Source: Oscillospiraceae bacterium (GTDB lineage Bacteria > Bacillota_A > Clostridia > Oscillospirales > Oscillospiraceae). Taken from it: a DNA stretch of 22,970 nt. The position numbers and the translations under genes were made by a program. The stretch spans positions 1-22,970 of the forward strand of contig JAFOBK010000231.1 of assembly GCA_017381835.1 (NCBI GenBank), given 5' to 3'. The notes beneath the pieces are model-generated. The model was not told the DNA's origin. It saw only the letters and a program-made list of their open reading frames with translations, and searched no databases. Below are positions 6,866 to 14,530 of this stretch, piece by piece; position 1 is the stretch's first letter; each line of letters begins with the position of its first letter.

Positions 6866-9034
6866 GTGCTGTGTCAATTTGATAAGCTCCTCTACCCGAA
6901 AACAGCAGATGCATCCACTGTCGAGTATATGATCGCCGTCTATCGTCCCTGCGAGATTGTTCGAGATTCTGCAGGCGATATGATGAGCCAGATCAAGGCA
7001 GTTGGCTATTGCCTGCCCACTTCTGATAAGCTTCGATACCGACTGAAGGGCCACTGGATCAAGCATCCCAAGCACGGTCTGCAGTTCGAGGTAGAGAGCT
7101 ACGAGGAGGTCATCTCTCATACCAAGGACGGAATCATCGGCTATCTCGCCTCCGGGCAAATCAAGGGTGTAGGCCATCGCATCGCAGAGAAAATCTATGA
7201 TGCGTTTGGTCAGGATACCTTGGAGGTACTTGACCATGAACCTGAGAAACTCATGTCTGTTCGGGGAATCAGTGAGAAGAAGCTCCGAAAAATCAGAGAT
7301 TCCTATCTGGCTTCCCGCGGTGCCCGGGATGTGATCGCCTTCCTGGCACCGCATGGTGTGACTGCCCATAGAGCAATCCAGATCTATCGTGAGTATGGGA
7401 ATGAGACATTGGAAATTGTCCGCAAGCATCCCTATCGCTTGGTAGAGCTGGCGGGTATCGCCTTTAAGACAGCAGATAAGCTGGCGATGAGTCTGGGAAT
7501 CCCGTCGGTATCCCCGGAACGGGTCGACGAAGCACTGATGTACACCATGTCAGAAGCAGAAGGCCAGGGCCACATGTGTCTGGAAAAGCATGATTTTCTG
7601 AGACGGTGCATCCGTATGTTGGAGACACCGGAAATCACGGAGGATATGGCGGCCGGCAGAGCCTTCAGACTGGTTCAGGAAAACCGATTGGTGTGCTATG
7701 ATCAGTATGTCTACCGCAATGCTGCAGCGACCGTGGAAAATAACATTGCTTTTCACATTACCAAGTTGGTTCAAAGCACGGTGGAACCGTACGGAAATCT
7801 GGATCTGTCGATCACTGCGGAGGAACGCAAGCTGAAGATCAAGCTTGCACCGGAACAGCGGGAGGCCATAAAAATGGCACTTACCAACAAGTTTTGTGTG
7901 ATCACCGGCGGCCCCGGCACGGGAAAAACCGCAGTACAGCGGACATTGCTGGATCTGTATCGGGATAAGTATCCTGAAGCGGAGATCATCTGCTGTGCCC
8001 CCACGGGTCAGGCAGCTCAGCGCATGAAGGAATCCTCCGGATTGCCGTCCTCTACCATTCACAAGGCTTTGTGTATCAAGGCCACGGCAGACGGCTCCCT
8101 AACTGAAGCTGGGACATTGAATGCAGATCTGATTCTCGTAGATGAGGTGTCCATGATGGACGCATATCTGGCGGAGCGGCTGTTTGCTGCAGTTCCGCCC
8201 CATGCCAGACTGGTTCTGGTTGGCGATGCTGACCAGCTTCCCTCCGTGGGTCCAGGTGCAGTCTTGAAGGAGATCATCAGAAGCGGCGTCGTCCCCGTTG
8301 TCCGTCTGGATCATGTTTTCCGTCAGAGTGCAGGCAGCCGCATTGCCACCAATGCACGGCTGATTAAGCATGGAAATCTGAGTATGGAGTATGGCCCGGA
8401 CTTTATGTTCTTCGACTCCAACGACCTTGCTGCCTCCGCTGAGATGATCGAGGAGCTGTATATGCAGGAGGTTCACAAATACGGTGTGGATGGTGTAGCA
8501 TTTCTGACACCGTTCCGTCACAAGACAGACACTTCCGTGGATGCGATGAACGCCCGATTGCAGGCCCTGGTAAATCCTCCGGCCCCTGGCAAAACTGAGG
8601 CTGTTTTCGGACAGCTGCGCTTTCGCCTGGGCGATAAGGTTATGCAGATCAAAAACTATGAGCAGGTCAACAACGGGGATGTGGGCTATATCCGTTCCAT
8701 CACCGGCCCGGAAAACGAGGCAACAGTGGTGGTTGATTTCGGAGATGGACGAATCATGGAGTATGAAAACGAGCAGCTGCGAATGCTGGATCTCGGTTAT
8801 GCTTCCACGGTCCACAAATCCCAAGGTGCCCAATACAAATCCGTCATCATGAACCTGCAATGTGCCCATGCGATCATGCTCATTCGTGCCATCGTCTATA
8901 CGGCCATCACCCGCGCCAGACTTCGTCTCATCATCGTCGGTGAACGGAAGGCACTGTGCCGTGCGATCCGCAATACCAAGGCGGATCAGCGTGGAACCCG
9001 TTTGGCGCAAAGAATCCAAGACTTCATTGAGTAG
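6866..9034 (+). CDS. RecD2/TraA-like superfamily 1B DNA helicase
   Basis: The 722-residue product has a RecD2-like layout. A non-catalytic N-terminal part includes helix-hairpin-helix-like motifs (about residues 92-150, with IKGVGHRIAEKI and VRGISEKKL). A helicase core follows: Walker A GGPGTGKT at 348-355, Walker B LVDEVSMMD with Asp426-Glu427, a VHKSQG motif at 649-654 and TAITRAR at 679-685. RecD2 proteins are 5'-3' helicases that act without RecBC. The proposed start is GTG at 6866 after a purine-rich AGGAAAAGAG stretch; an ATG further in has no ribosome site. It likely unwinds DNA for the exonuclease/annealing system or for element replication. Confidence 0.88.
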   Translation: MLCQFDKLLYPKTADASTVEYMIAVYRPCEIVRDSAGDMMSQIKAVGYCLPTSDKLRYRLKGHWIKHPKHGLQFEVESYEEVISHTKDGIIGYLASGQIKGVGHRIAEKIYDAFGQDTLEVLDHEPEKLMSVRGISEKKLRKIRDSYLASRGARDVIAFLAPHGVTAHRAIQIYREYGNETLEIVRKHPYRLVELAGIAFKTADKLAMSLGIPSVSPERVDEALMYTMSEAEGQGHMCLEKHDFLRRCIRMLETPEITEDMAAGRAFRLVQENRLVCYDQYVYRNAAATVENNIAFHITKLVQSTVEPYGNLDLSITAEERKLKIKLAPEQREAIKMALTNKFCVITGGPGTGKTAVQRTLLDLYRDKYPEAEIICCAPTGQAAQRMKESSGLPSSTIHKALCIKATADGSLTEAGTLNADLILVDEVSMMDAYLAERLFAAVPPHARLVLVGDADQLPSVGPGAVLKEIIRSGVVPVVRLDHVFRQSAGSRIATNARLIKHGNLSMEYGPDFMFFDSNDLAASAEMIEELYMQEVHKYGVDGVAFLTPFRHKTDTSVDAMNARLQALVNPPAPGKTEAVFGQLRFRLGDKVMQIKNYEQVNNGDVGYIRSITGPENEATVVVDFGDGRIMEYENEQLRMLDLGYASTVHKSQGAQYKSVIMNLQCAHAIMLIRAIVYTAITRARLRLIIVGERKALCRAIRNTKADQRGTRLAQRIQDFIE

Positions 9035-9050
9035 AAAGGAATTTACGATT

Positions 9051-9491
9051 ATGACTACATTGGACCAGTACTACCAGACCAAGCAGCAGCTCAATGCGAA
9101 AATGGCAGACGGTAGCTTTACGGTGGACAAGCTTCTGGGCTATCAGGAGCTTATATACCGTATTTCCGTTCTGGAGAGCTGCATGGGCTTTGTCAAAACG
9201 GCACCGGTTTCTGCTGACCTGAATGCCATGTGTTTTCACTATCAGGTCGTGGATGCCCTCTTTATCTGCCTGCTTCAGGAACGGCAGTTTGGTATGCCGG
9301 CGGATGAGAAGCTGAAGAATCAGCGTGAAACCGCTCGGGGCAATCTGGAGACTGTCGTTGGCAGTTTCCGCAAGCAGTTCCAGAGCTTCGCACCGACCAG
9401 CCCTGAAGCCTATCGGGATGCAGTCAGCAGGATGATCAATACGATCCTGCCTGCGTGGCTGCAGTACCGATATACCTATATCCCGTTTTGA
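9051..9491 (+). CDS. Small unknown protein in the recombination operon
   Basis: This 146-residue product begins MTTLDQYYQTK. An AAAGGA ribosome site lies just before the ATG at 9051, 16 bases after the helicase stop. It appears mostly helical, with no signal peptide, membrane segment, zinc-binding cluster or nucleotide-binding motif. I do not recognise its family. Its place between the helicase and the Rad52-like candidate suggests a role as an accessory factor or single-strand DNA partner, but that is inference from position only. Confidence 0.75.
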   Translation: MTTLDQYYQTKQQLNAKMADGSFTVDKLLGYQELIYRISVLESCMGFVKTAPVSADLNAMCFHYQVVDALFICLLQERQFGMPADEKLKNQRETARGNLETVVGSFRKQFQSFAPTSPEAYRDAVSRMINTILPAWLQYRYTYIPF

Positions 9492-9506
9492 TCTGGAGGT
9501 GTCATC

Positions 9507-10259
9507 ATGAATCAGGCAAACATTCTCGGTGCCCAGTATTCTGTTCTGAGTACTATCAATAAGGTGGAGGGCTTTGATCCCTCTGTGCTGGCGGTGGAGT
9601 ATATCGACCTCACCACCCAGGAGAAGCGGAAGCGTCTTCCTGTTATGGCGCAGCTGGCATGGTTCCGTCTGAAGCATCCGGAGGGGAAAATAGCAATCTC
9701 TGTTGAAGGTGTGAAGGACTACTTTGTCGCCACCGCAAGAATCTACGTCAGCTACAAGGACCCGGTGGAATGCTATCTGGCAGAAGCCACCGCATCCCGT
9801 AAGTATGATCCTCTGAAACCCACTGTCTCTCCCCGGGAATGGGCGCAGACGGCGGCCGTGGGTATTGCCCTGCGCAATGCCGGCTTCGGCCTCCAGTTTG
9901 GTGCTGCGGGCGATGATATGGAGAATCAGGTTCCCGATGAGCTGGGAGCAGGAGGCACTCCTACAACAGCACCTCCCGTGGATCAGATTGGCTCCCAGAT
10001 CGAGAACGATGCTTCCGGCGCTCCTGCGGCCTTGCCAGCACCTGAACCGGTTGTGGAACTGACACCGGAGCAGCAGTTTGAAAAAGCCTGCGCTGTTGTC
10101 AGCCCCATCAAGAAGCATTTCGGAAAGACGCTGGGCGAGGTCCTCAATCAGGATCCCCGTGCCATCAAGTGGCTGGCCAACAGCTACAATGGTGACCCGC
10201 AGATCAAAGCTGCAGCAGAGTTTATCTGCAACTACGCCCTTGAACAGGCATCCGCATAA
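9507..10259 (+). CDS. Rad52-like single-strand annealing protein (candidate)
   Basis: The 250-residue protein has an N-terminal domain of about 135 residues with alternating strands (residues 60-95) ending in WAQTAAVGIALRNAGFGLQF (112-131). This resembles the signature of Rad52-superfamily phage annealing proteins, in which an acidic/Thr-Gly-Ala helix precedes ALxxxGYGTQF. The middle (about 135-185) is a Pro/Ala-rich linker, and the C-terminal 60 residues are a separate helical segment. Such proteins coat 3' tails made by an exonuclease and anneal complementary strands; a YqaJ exonuclease lies in the same operon. A TGGAGGTG ribosome site precedes the ATG. The assignment rests on a short motif and context. 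Confidence 0.6.
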   Translation: MNQANILGAQYSVLSTINKVEGFDPSVLAVEYIDLTTQEKRKRLPVMAQLAWFRLKHPEGKIAISVEGVKDYFVATARIYVSYKDPVECYLAEATASRKYDPLKPTVSPREWAQTAAVGIALRNAGFGLQFGAAGDDMENQVPDELGAGGTPTTAPPVDQIGSQIENDASGAPAALPAPEPVVELTPEQQFEKACAVVSPIKKHFGKTLGEVLNQDPRAIKWLANSYNGDPQIKAAAEFICNYALEQASA

Positions 10260-10270
10260 GCCGCAATTCA

Positions 10271-10299
10271 TCCGGGGGATGTGTAATGCATCCTCCGGA
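10271..10299 (+). promoter_or_regulatory. Intercistronic hairpin next to the primase ribosome site
   Basis: TCCGGGGGATG (10271-10281) pairs with CATCCTCCGGA (10289-10299), 11 bp with one G-U pair and a 7-base loop. It abuts the AAAGGAGG ribosome site of the gene at 10311 and could tune its translation or protect the mRNA end. Confidence 0.5.
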
Positions 10300-10310
10300 A
10301 AGGAGGTCGC

Positions 10311-11399
10311 ATGGTCGAAATACATATCTCAGATATTATCCCGCTGATCGGCATCCCCGGTCCCACGAACGGCAAAACCGTATACAATATCAGCTGCCCC
10401 TGCTGCGATGATAATCCACGGAAAAAGCATCTGAACATCAATCTGCAAAAAGATGTGTTTTGCTGTCCCCGGTGTCATTTCTCCGGCGGTGTATTTGATT
10501 TGTATGCCTATTATGCCGGCGTGGATCGGCAAAATGTGCGCAGTCTGCTGTTGGAACGACTTGGTCTGAAGGACGGTGGTTCTCAGCATGATGGCATCAA
10601 AGGGAAGCGAGAGAGGCGCACCATTACCCAGTCCTTTCAGCGTGATATTGAATTACCCCTTATGGACATCGATGCGCGTCATGAGACCTATACGGCTTTG
10701 CTTTCCAAGCTTTCCCTGGCATCTGATCACCATGAAAATCTCCTGTCCAGGGGACTCACAGACGATCAGATCCAGCGGTTTGGCTATAAGACGATGCCGG
10801 TTGTGGGTTATGCAGCCATCGCCAAGCAGCTCCAATCAGAAGGCCACTATCTTGCCGGTGTTCCAGGTTTCTACCATAATAAGGACGGAAGCTGGACACT
10901 GATCCAGGAAAAACGAGGTATCCTTGTACCGGTGAGAGATCCGGATGGTAAGATTCAGGGGTTGCAGGTAAGAAGGGATAATATCAAAAAAGGTAAGTTT
11001 CGGTGGATCTCCAGTGTAGGAAAGCAGGATGGCTGCAAGGCAGAATGCTGGACCCATATCGTAGGCTCCCCAACACCTACTATTCTCCTCACAGAAGGCC
11101 CACTCAAAGCGGATATCATCAACCACCTGACGGGCCTGACGGTCATTGCGGTCCCCGGTGTGAACTCCCTGACCCATCTGAAGGAGATGCTGGAATATGT
11201 GCAGTCAAAGGGAACCACTCGAATCATGACTGTATTTGACATGGACTACCTGAAGAACCCTCATGTAAAGGATGGGTACTACAATCTGGCGGCGATGCTG
11301 GCGGAGGTTGGCATTGAATACGGCACCTACCTGTGGGATCCGCAATATAAAGGTCTTGACGATTATGTATGGCATTGTCGTCAGGAAGGTACACTTTGA
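10311..11399 (+). CDS. Primase-like protein with CHC2-type zinc finger and Toprim-like domain
   Basis: This 362-residue protein starts with a zinc-finger segment: CPCC at residues 29-32 and CCPRC at 51-55, as in DnaG-type CHC2 fingers. The C-terminal half has a Toprim-like signature: TEGPLKAD with Glu262, then FDMD with Asp310 and Asp312. This layout matches the DUF3854-type primase-related proteins of mobile elements. It is shorter than chromosomal DnaG (about 600 residues) and lacks a clear helicase-binding domain. It probably primes or assists replication of the excised element. A strong AAAGGAGG site decides the ATG at 10311, and a terminator follows the stop. Confidence 0.78.
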   Translation: MVEIHISDIIPLIGIPGPTNGKTVYNISCPCCDDNPRKKHLNINLQKDVFCCPRCHFSGGVFDLYAYYAGVDRQNVRSLLLERLGLKDGGSQHDGIKGKRERRTITQSFQRDIELPLMDIDARHETYTALLSKLSLASDHHENLLSRGLTDDQIQRFGYKTMPVVGYAAIAKQLQSEGHYLAGVPGFYHNKDGSWTLIQEKRGILVPVRDPDGKIQGLQVRRDNIKKGKFRWISSVGKQDGCKAECWTHIVGSPTPTILLTEGPLKADIINHLTGLTVIAVPGVNSLTHLKEMLEYVQSKGTTRIMTVFDMDYLKNPHVKDGYYNLAAMLAEVGIEYGTYLWDPQYKGLDDYVWHCRQEGTL

Positions 11400-11409
11400 C
11401 ATCTTGCAG

Positions 11410-11442
11410 AAGGACGGGACCCAGTCGGGTTTCGTCCTTTTT
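11410..11442 (+). terminator. Intrinsic terminator of the DNA-processing operon
   Basis: AAGGACGGGACCC (11410-11422) pairs with GGGTTTCGTCCTT (11427-11439) around AGTC, 13 bp with two G-U pairs. A run of five T ends at 11442. It begins 11 bases after the primase stop. Confidence 0.85.
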
Positions 11443-11474
11443 GTGCGTTTATCTCATTTTTGTAAGTACAGCTG

Positions 11475-11503
11475 TTGCAAATGCGTATGTGCAGCGGTGT
11501 AAT
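11475..11503 (+). promoter_or_regulatory. Probable promoter of the partition genes
   Basis: TTGCAA (11475-11480) and TGTAAT (11498-11503) are 17 bases apart, upstream of the ribosome site AAAGGAGGA and the ATG at 11535. No array of iterated repeats, as expected for a ParR-binding centromere, is obvious in this 95-base gap. Confidence 0.55.
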
Positions 11504-11534
11504 TAAGTGTAGACAATTAAAGGAGGAATCACTC

Positions 11535-12452
11535 ATGTTAATCGCAATTGATCACGGCAACTCTGCCATCAAGACGGTTCATCACAATTTTGTGGCCGGC
11601 CTTTCCCGGCACTCTGTTCGTCCTCCCATGGCCGATGAGGTTCTGGAGTATGACGGCAGTTACTGGACGCTCTCCGGCCAGCGGCAGGCATATCAGCGGG
11701 ATAAGACCCGGGACGAGAGCTACTTTATTCTGACCCTGTTTGCCATCGTCAAAGAGATGGTCCATGCAGGTGGACTCTCCAGCACTGCAAAGATCGATCT
11801 GGCGGTTGGTCTGCCGCCCGAACACTATGGAATCCTGCGAGATAAGTTCCGCCAGTACTTCAAGCGGGAGGAGTCCATCCAGTTCATCTACAACGAGAAG
11901 CCTGTTACTATCATGATCCGGGATGTGTTCGTCTATCCCCAGGCGTATGCAGCGATTGCGCCCCGGAAGGGTCAGCTCAATCACCATCTGAGGGTATTCC
12001 TGATCGATATCGGCGGCTACACCACGGATGTCCTGCTTCTGCGCAGCGGAAAGCCCGATATGCTCTTCTGCCGTAGCCTGGAGAAGGGCGTGATCGATAT
12101 GAACAACAACATCATCCGTCTGATCGGTGTCCGGCATGATATGCTGATTGAGGAAGAACATATCAATGCGGTCCTCTGTGGCCGGGAAACGATCCTTCCT
12201 GATGAGGTAAAGGATACGATTCGACAGTCCGCCGAGCAGTATGCCAAGGGCATCCTGGACAAACTCCGTGAGCTGCAGGTAGACCTCAGATCCAATCCGG
12301 CGGTATTTATCGGCGGCGGCAGCGCACTCTTCCGGCCTTATCTGGAAAAATCGCCCCTCGTTGCTCAGGCCACCTTTGTAGAGAGTCCCAATGCCAATGC
12401 CATCGGCTATCAGGCGATGGCTGAGGCCCAGCTTTCCCTGCGAACTGTATAA
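11535..12452 (+). CDS. parM: ParM/StbA-like actin-family segregation ATPase
   Basis: This 305-residue protein fits the ParM family (about 300-330 residues). The phosphate-1 loop is IAIDHGNSAIKT at residues 3-14, the phosphate-2 motif LIDIGGYTTD is at 156-165, and the adenosine motif FIGGGSALF is at 258-266. ParM filaments push plasmid copies apart using ATP. The ATG at 11535 follows AAAGGAGG; an in-frame ATG 60 bases upstream lies in the likely promoter region and has no ribosome site. The next gene encodes a small protein of ParR-like form, so they form a type II partition pair, here on an integrating element. Confidence 0.85.
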   Translation: MLIAIDHGNSAIKTVHHNFVAGLSRHSVRPPMADEVLEYDGSYWTLSGQRQAYQRDKTRDESYFILTLFAIVKEMVHAGGLSSTAKIDLAVGLPPEHYGILRDKFRQYFKREESIQFIYNEKPVTIMIRDVFVYPQAYAAIAPRKGQLNHHLRVFLIDIGGYTTDVLLLRSGKPDMLFCRSLEKGVIDMNNNIIRLIGVRHDMLIEEEHINAVLCGRETILPDEVKDTIRQSAEQYAKGILDKLRELQVDLRSNPAVFIGGGSALFRPYLEKSPLVAQATFVESPNANAIGYQAMAEAQLSLRTV

Positions 12453-12474
12453 ACGGGAAATGGGGTGATCCTCA

Positions 12475-12834
12475 GTGATCAAGGACGGTAAGTTCCGATT
12501 CACCCTACAGTTCGGTATGAATACGGACGAGGAGCAGAAAGCTGGTAATCTGCTGGAACAGCTGGGAAAGAAGAAAAGCCCGGTTGTTGTGGCTGCCTTG
12601 AATGAGTATATGACCAACCACCCCGAAATCCTGTCGGGACGAGGAGATATACGGCTCCACATCGCCGTGCCGGATCAGAAACATCTGGAAGATATGGTTC
12701 GGCGGTTGGTAACGGAATTGATAGGCTCAGGCATCCTTCCGGATGCAAAAGACCATACCGTTCCGACAGGATCTGTCAACCAAGTCAGCCATGATATTCT
12801 TGATATGATTGCTGATTTGGATATGTTTGGATAG
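12475..12834 (+). CDS. ParR-like small partner of ParM (candidate)
   Basis: This 119-residue product starts with GTG at 12475, preceded by a GGGGTG ribosome site, 22 bases after the ParM stop. The N-terminal segment KFRFTLQFGMNTDEEQ, followed by a helix LLEQLGKKKSPVVVAALNEYM, fits a ribbon-helix-helix DNA-binding fold, and the C-terminal third would be the ParM-contacting tail. ParR-type adaptors bind centromere repeats and nucleate ParM filaments. The assignment rests on gene order, size and fold pattern, not on a strong sequence signature. Confidence 0.65.
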   Translation: MIKDGKFRFTLQFGMNTDEEQKAGNLLEQLGKKKSPVVVAALNEYMTNHPEILSGRGDIRLHIAVPDQKHLEDMVRRLVTELIGSGILPDAKDHTVPTGSVNQVSHDILDMIADLDMFG

Positions 12835-13035
12835 CATAAGCAGATTCCTGTTTTCTTCGCGAAAATTTAATAATTCGGAATGTCACCTTCTGTTGTGTTT
12901 ATTACATAGACAGATAGTCTTAATATGGCGAAAAATGAATTTTATACCATTATGATGCTGTAAAGATTTGGTTTTTTCAGACAATCATAAAGGGTAAGCC
13001 CGAATAATGCGCCGACGATAAGACTGTATGTGAGG

Positions 13036-13101
13036 CCACTCACTTGCAACTGTAGGTCCAGGTAAGTGTACCTGATCTACATGGCAAGTGGGTGGTTTTT
13101 T
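13036..13101 (+). terminator. Very long leader hairpin with T6 tail upstream of the sigma-factor gene
   Basis: The outer stem CCACTCACTTGC (13036-13047) / GCAAGTGGGTGG (13084-13095) has 12 bp with one G-U pair. Inside are TGTAG (13051-13055) / CTACA (13077-13081) and CAGGTA/TACCTG (13059-13064 / 13069-13074) with a four-base loop. Six T follow at 13096-13101. The structure lies 92 bases before the ATG at 13193, so it could end partition-operon transcription or act as an attenuator of the sigma-factor gene. The 200 bases before it (12835-13035) are AT-rich and hold no gene I can support. Confidence 0.75.
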
Positions 13102-13192
13102 ATGTTATCGCATATGGGTGCTTGCAGCTTGCTCAAACGCTACAGGGCACCGCCTTCCTTTCACTAATCAAAAATTCAGTGGAGGAAAGGAT

Positions 13193-13636
13193 ATGAATAA
13201 CAATAACAGAAAACCGATACCATCCGAAGATGAAGATCGTGACGAACTTAGAGCGCGTTTTACTGGTTGGCTCGATACAATGCTGTACCGGGCGAAGTTG
13301 AAATACATAGATAAACATCGACAGGCATATGAAGTGGTCTCTCTTGACGAGATTCCGGCGGAATTGATTGAGGATCCGGTAGATCATTATGCAAAGGTTG
13401 AACAAAGCAACAGAGACTTCGACTTTGAGGAGGAGAAGCTGTCAAGAGCATTTTCGGAATTGCCACTGATGCGCCGGGAGGTTCTGCGCTTGCTTTTTGC
13501 GGAAGAAAAGACCCCGGAAGAAATCTCGCATCAATTGCATTGCTCGGTAAATTATGTGCATCTGCAAAAATCGCGTGCGCTTAAGAAACTGCGCTCCCAA
13601 CTGATGGAAGGGGGGGACTCGCATGACAAAGGCTGA
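13193..13636 (+). CDS. Sigma-70 family factor of the Tn916 Orf7 type
   Basis: The protein has 147 residues. A charged N-terminus is followed by a region-2-like RFTGWLDTMLYRAKLKYI and a clear region 4 (about residues 83-140) with a helix-turn-helix around TPEEISHQLHCSVNYVHLQKSRALKKL. In Tn916-like elements this short sigma factor and the small protein after it help control transfer genes. The ATG at 13193 follows GGAGGAAAGG; the frame is open upstream to the leader hairpin, but that start has no ribosome site. It overlaps the next gene by 14 bases. Confidence 0.8.
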   Translation: MNNNNRKPIPSEDEDRDELRARFTGWLDTMLYRAKLKYIDKHRQAYEVVSLDEIPAELIEDPVDHYAKVEQSNRDFDFEEEKLSRAFSELPLMRREVLRLLFAEEKTPEEISHQLHCSVNYVHLQKSRALKKLRSQLMEGGDSHDKG

Positions 13637-13814
13637 GTTTGCAGAGATCCTTCAGGGCGCAGTAGCAGGTCGTCATGAAAATCTGGAGGTCCTTCTGGAG
13701 CTGTACACCCCTTTGATTGAAAAGTACTCTTATCACCAGGGAAAATACGACGAAGACCTGCATCAATATCTTTTTATTCATATTGCGCTGAATATCAGTA
13801 AGTTCCCTCTGTAA
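13623..13814 (+). CDS. Small Tn916 Orf8-like regulatory protein
   Basis: This 63-residue protein begins MTKAEFAEILQGAVAG and ends LNISKFPL. It matches the form of the helix-turn-helix-domain protein next to the Orf7-type sigma factor in Tn916-like elements, with a LELYTPLIEKYS segment and a DEDLHQYLFIHIALNISKF tail. The 14-base overlap with the sigma gene indicates translational coupling. GGAAGGGGGG lies just before the ATG. It may work as part of a split sigma factor or a modulator of the preceding protein. Confidence 0.72.
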   Translation: MTKAEFAEILQGAVAGRHENLEVLLELYTPLIEKYSYHQGKYDEDLHQYLFIHIALNISKFPL

Positions 13815-13914
13815 AGTCGCTTTGATGACCAGTAATTCATGTAATAGGAGTATTCCCACCGTTCACAATCTGGATTATACGCTAATCAGACCGATATAAG
13901 CGGTACAAATAAGC

Positions 13915-13930
13915 GTAAATCGGTATTTAC
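13915..13930. promoter_or_regulatory. Perfect palindrome GTAAAT-CGGT-ATTTAC upstream of the XRE gene
   Basis: Six-base arms flank CGGT, 29 bases upstream of a possible -10 box TACAAT (13959-13964), where the matching -35 is weak. The location suggests an operator for the XRE protein encoded downstream. The rest of the 13815-13990 gap contains related AAGCG/CGGTA words but no gene. Confidence 0.45.
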
Positions 13931-13990
13931 ATCGTGCTTATTACCGTTAGAATTTGTGTACAATATAAAGGTATGAAAGGTGGGGGTGTG

Positions 13991-14302
13991 ATGGAAGACG
14001 GGTTTGTTCGGAATCGTATTACAGAACTGCGCACAAAAAAGGGCGTGTCAGAATATAGAATGAGCATCGATCTGGGGCATAGTAAAACCTATATCCAGAG
14101 CATTTCCTCCGGCCGATCGTTGCCCTCCTTTGCTGAGTTCTTGTATATATGTGAGTATCTTGGGGTAACACCAAGAGAGTTCTTCGATACTGATTTGAAA
14201 GAGCCGCAGTTGATAAGCAAGCTCACTGCGCTCGCAAAACAATTGTCACCGAAGGATCTTACGGCACTGGTTACTATGGCAGAGCGGCTGGCTGATAAGT
14301 GA
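13991..14302 (+). CDS. XRE-family helix-turn-helix regulator
   Basis: The protein has 103 residues. The XRE-type domain covers about residues 8-60: ITELRTKKGVSEYRMSIDLG, then SKTYIQSISSGRSLPSF as the recognition-helix region, then YICEYLGVTPREFF. The C-terminal helix PKDLTALVTMAERL is typical of small clostridial regulators. A GGTGGGGG site precedes the ATG at 13991. It probably represses its own promoter and other element genes. It converges with a second XRE gene across a shared terminator. Confidence 0.82.
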   Translation: MEDGFVRNRITELRTKKGVSEYRMSIDLGHSKTYIQSISSGRSLPSFAEFLYICEYLGVTPREFFDTDLKEPQLISKLTALAKQLSPKDLTALVTMAERLADK

Positions 14303-14341
14303 ATCCCGTTGATGTCTTTCTTTTTGATTCGCAATCAAGAT

Positions 14342-14373
14342 AACCCAGCCATGATTTTGCTCATGGCTGGGTT
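14342..14373. terminator. Bidirectional terminator between converging XRE genes
   Basis: AACCCAGCCATGA (14342-14354) and TCATGGCTGGGTT (14361-14373) are perfect 13-base inverted arms around TTTTGC. GTTGTTGTATTAT follows on the plus strand, and the minus-strand tail is TATCTTGATTG. It separates the plus-strand XRE gene from the minus-strand one. Confidence 0.75.
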
Positions 14374-14379
14374 GTTGTA

Positions 14380-14530
14380 TTATAATAGATATTTCGCCCT
14401 GGCGGTATGTTTGATCGACATTGCGTGAAATGCCACCGCGATCTCGCCTGCACTGATTTTCCCAAGCTGCTTCATTGTGCTGATCTCATCATCTGTGAGG
14501 TGCGCAACATCAGCAATCCACTTGCATTTT
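14380..14530 (-). pseudogene. Coding-like remnant downstream of the minus-strand XRE gene
   Basis: On the minus strand, a frame shifted by one relative to the XRE gene reads KCKWIADVAHLTDDEIS and then KQLGKISAGEIAVAFHAMS before stopping at TAA (14380-14382). Its codon use looks like real coding sequence, but it has no credible start codon or ribosome site before ATG codons deep inside it. It overlaps the end of the XRE gene. It may be the broken remnant of a small gene, or a product of frameshifting. I recognise no family. Confidence 0.3.
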
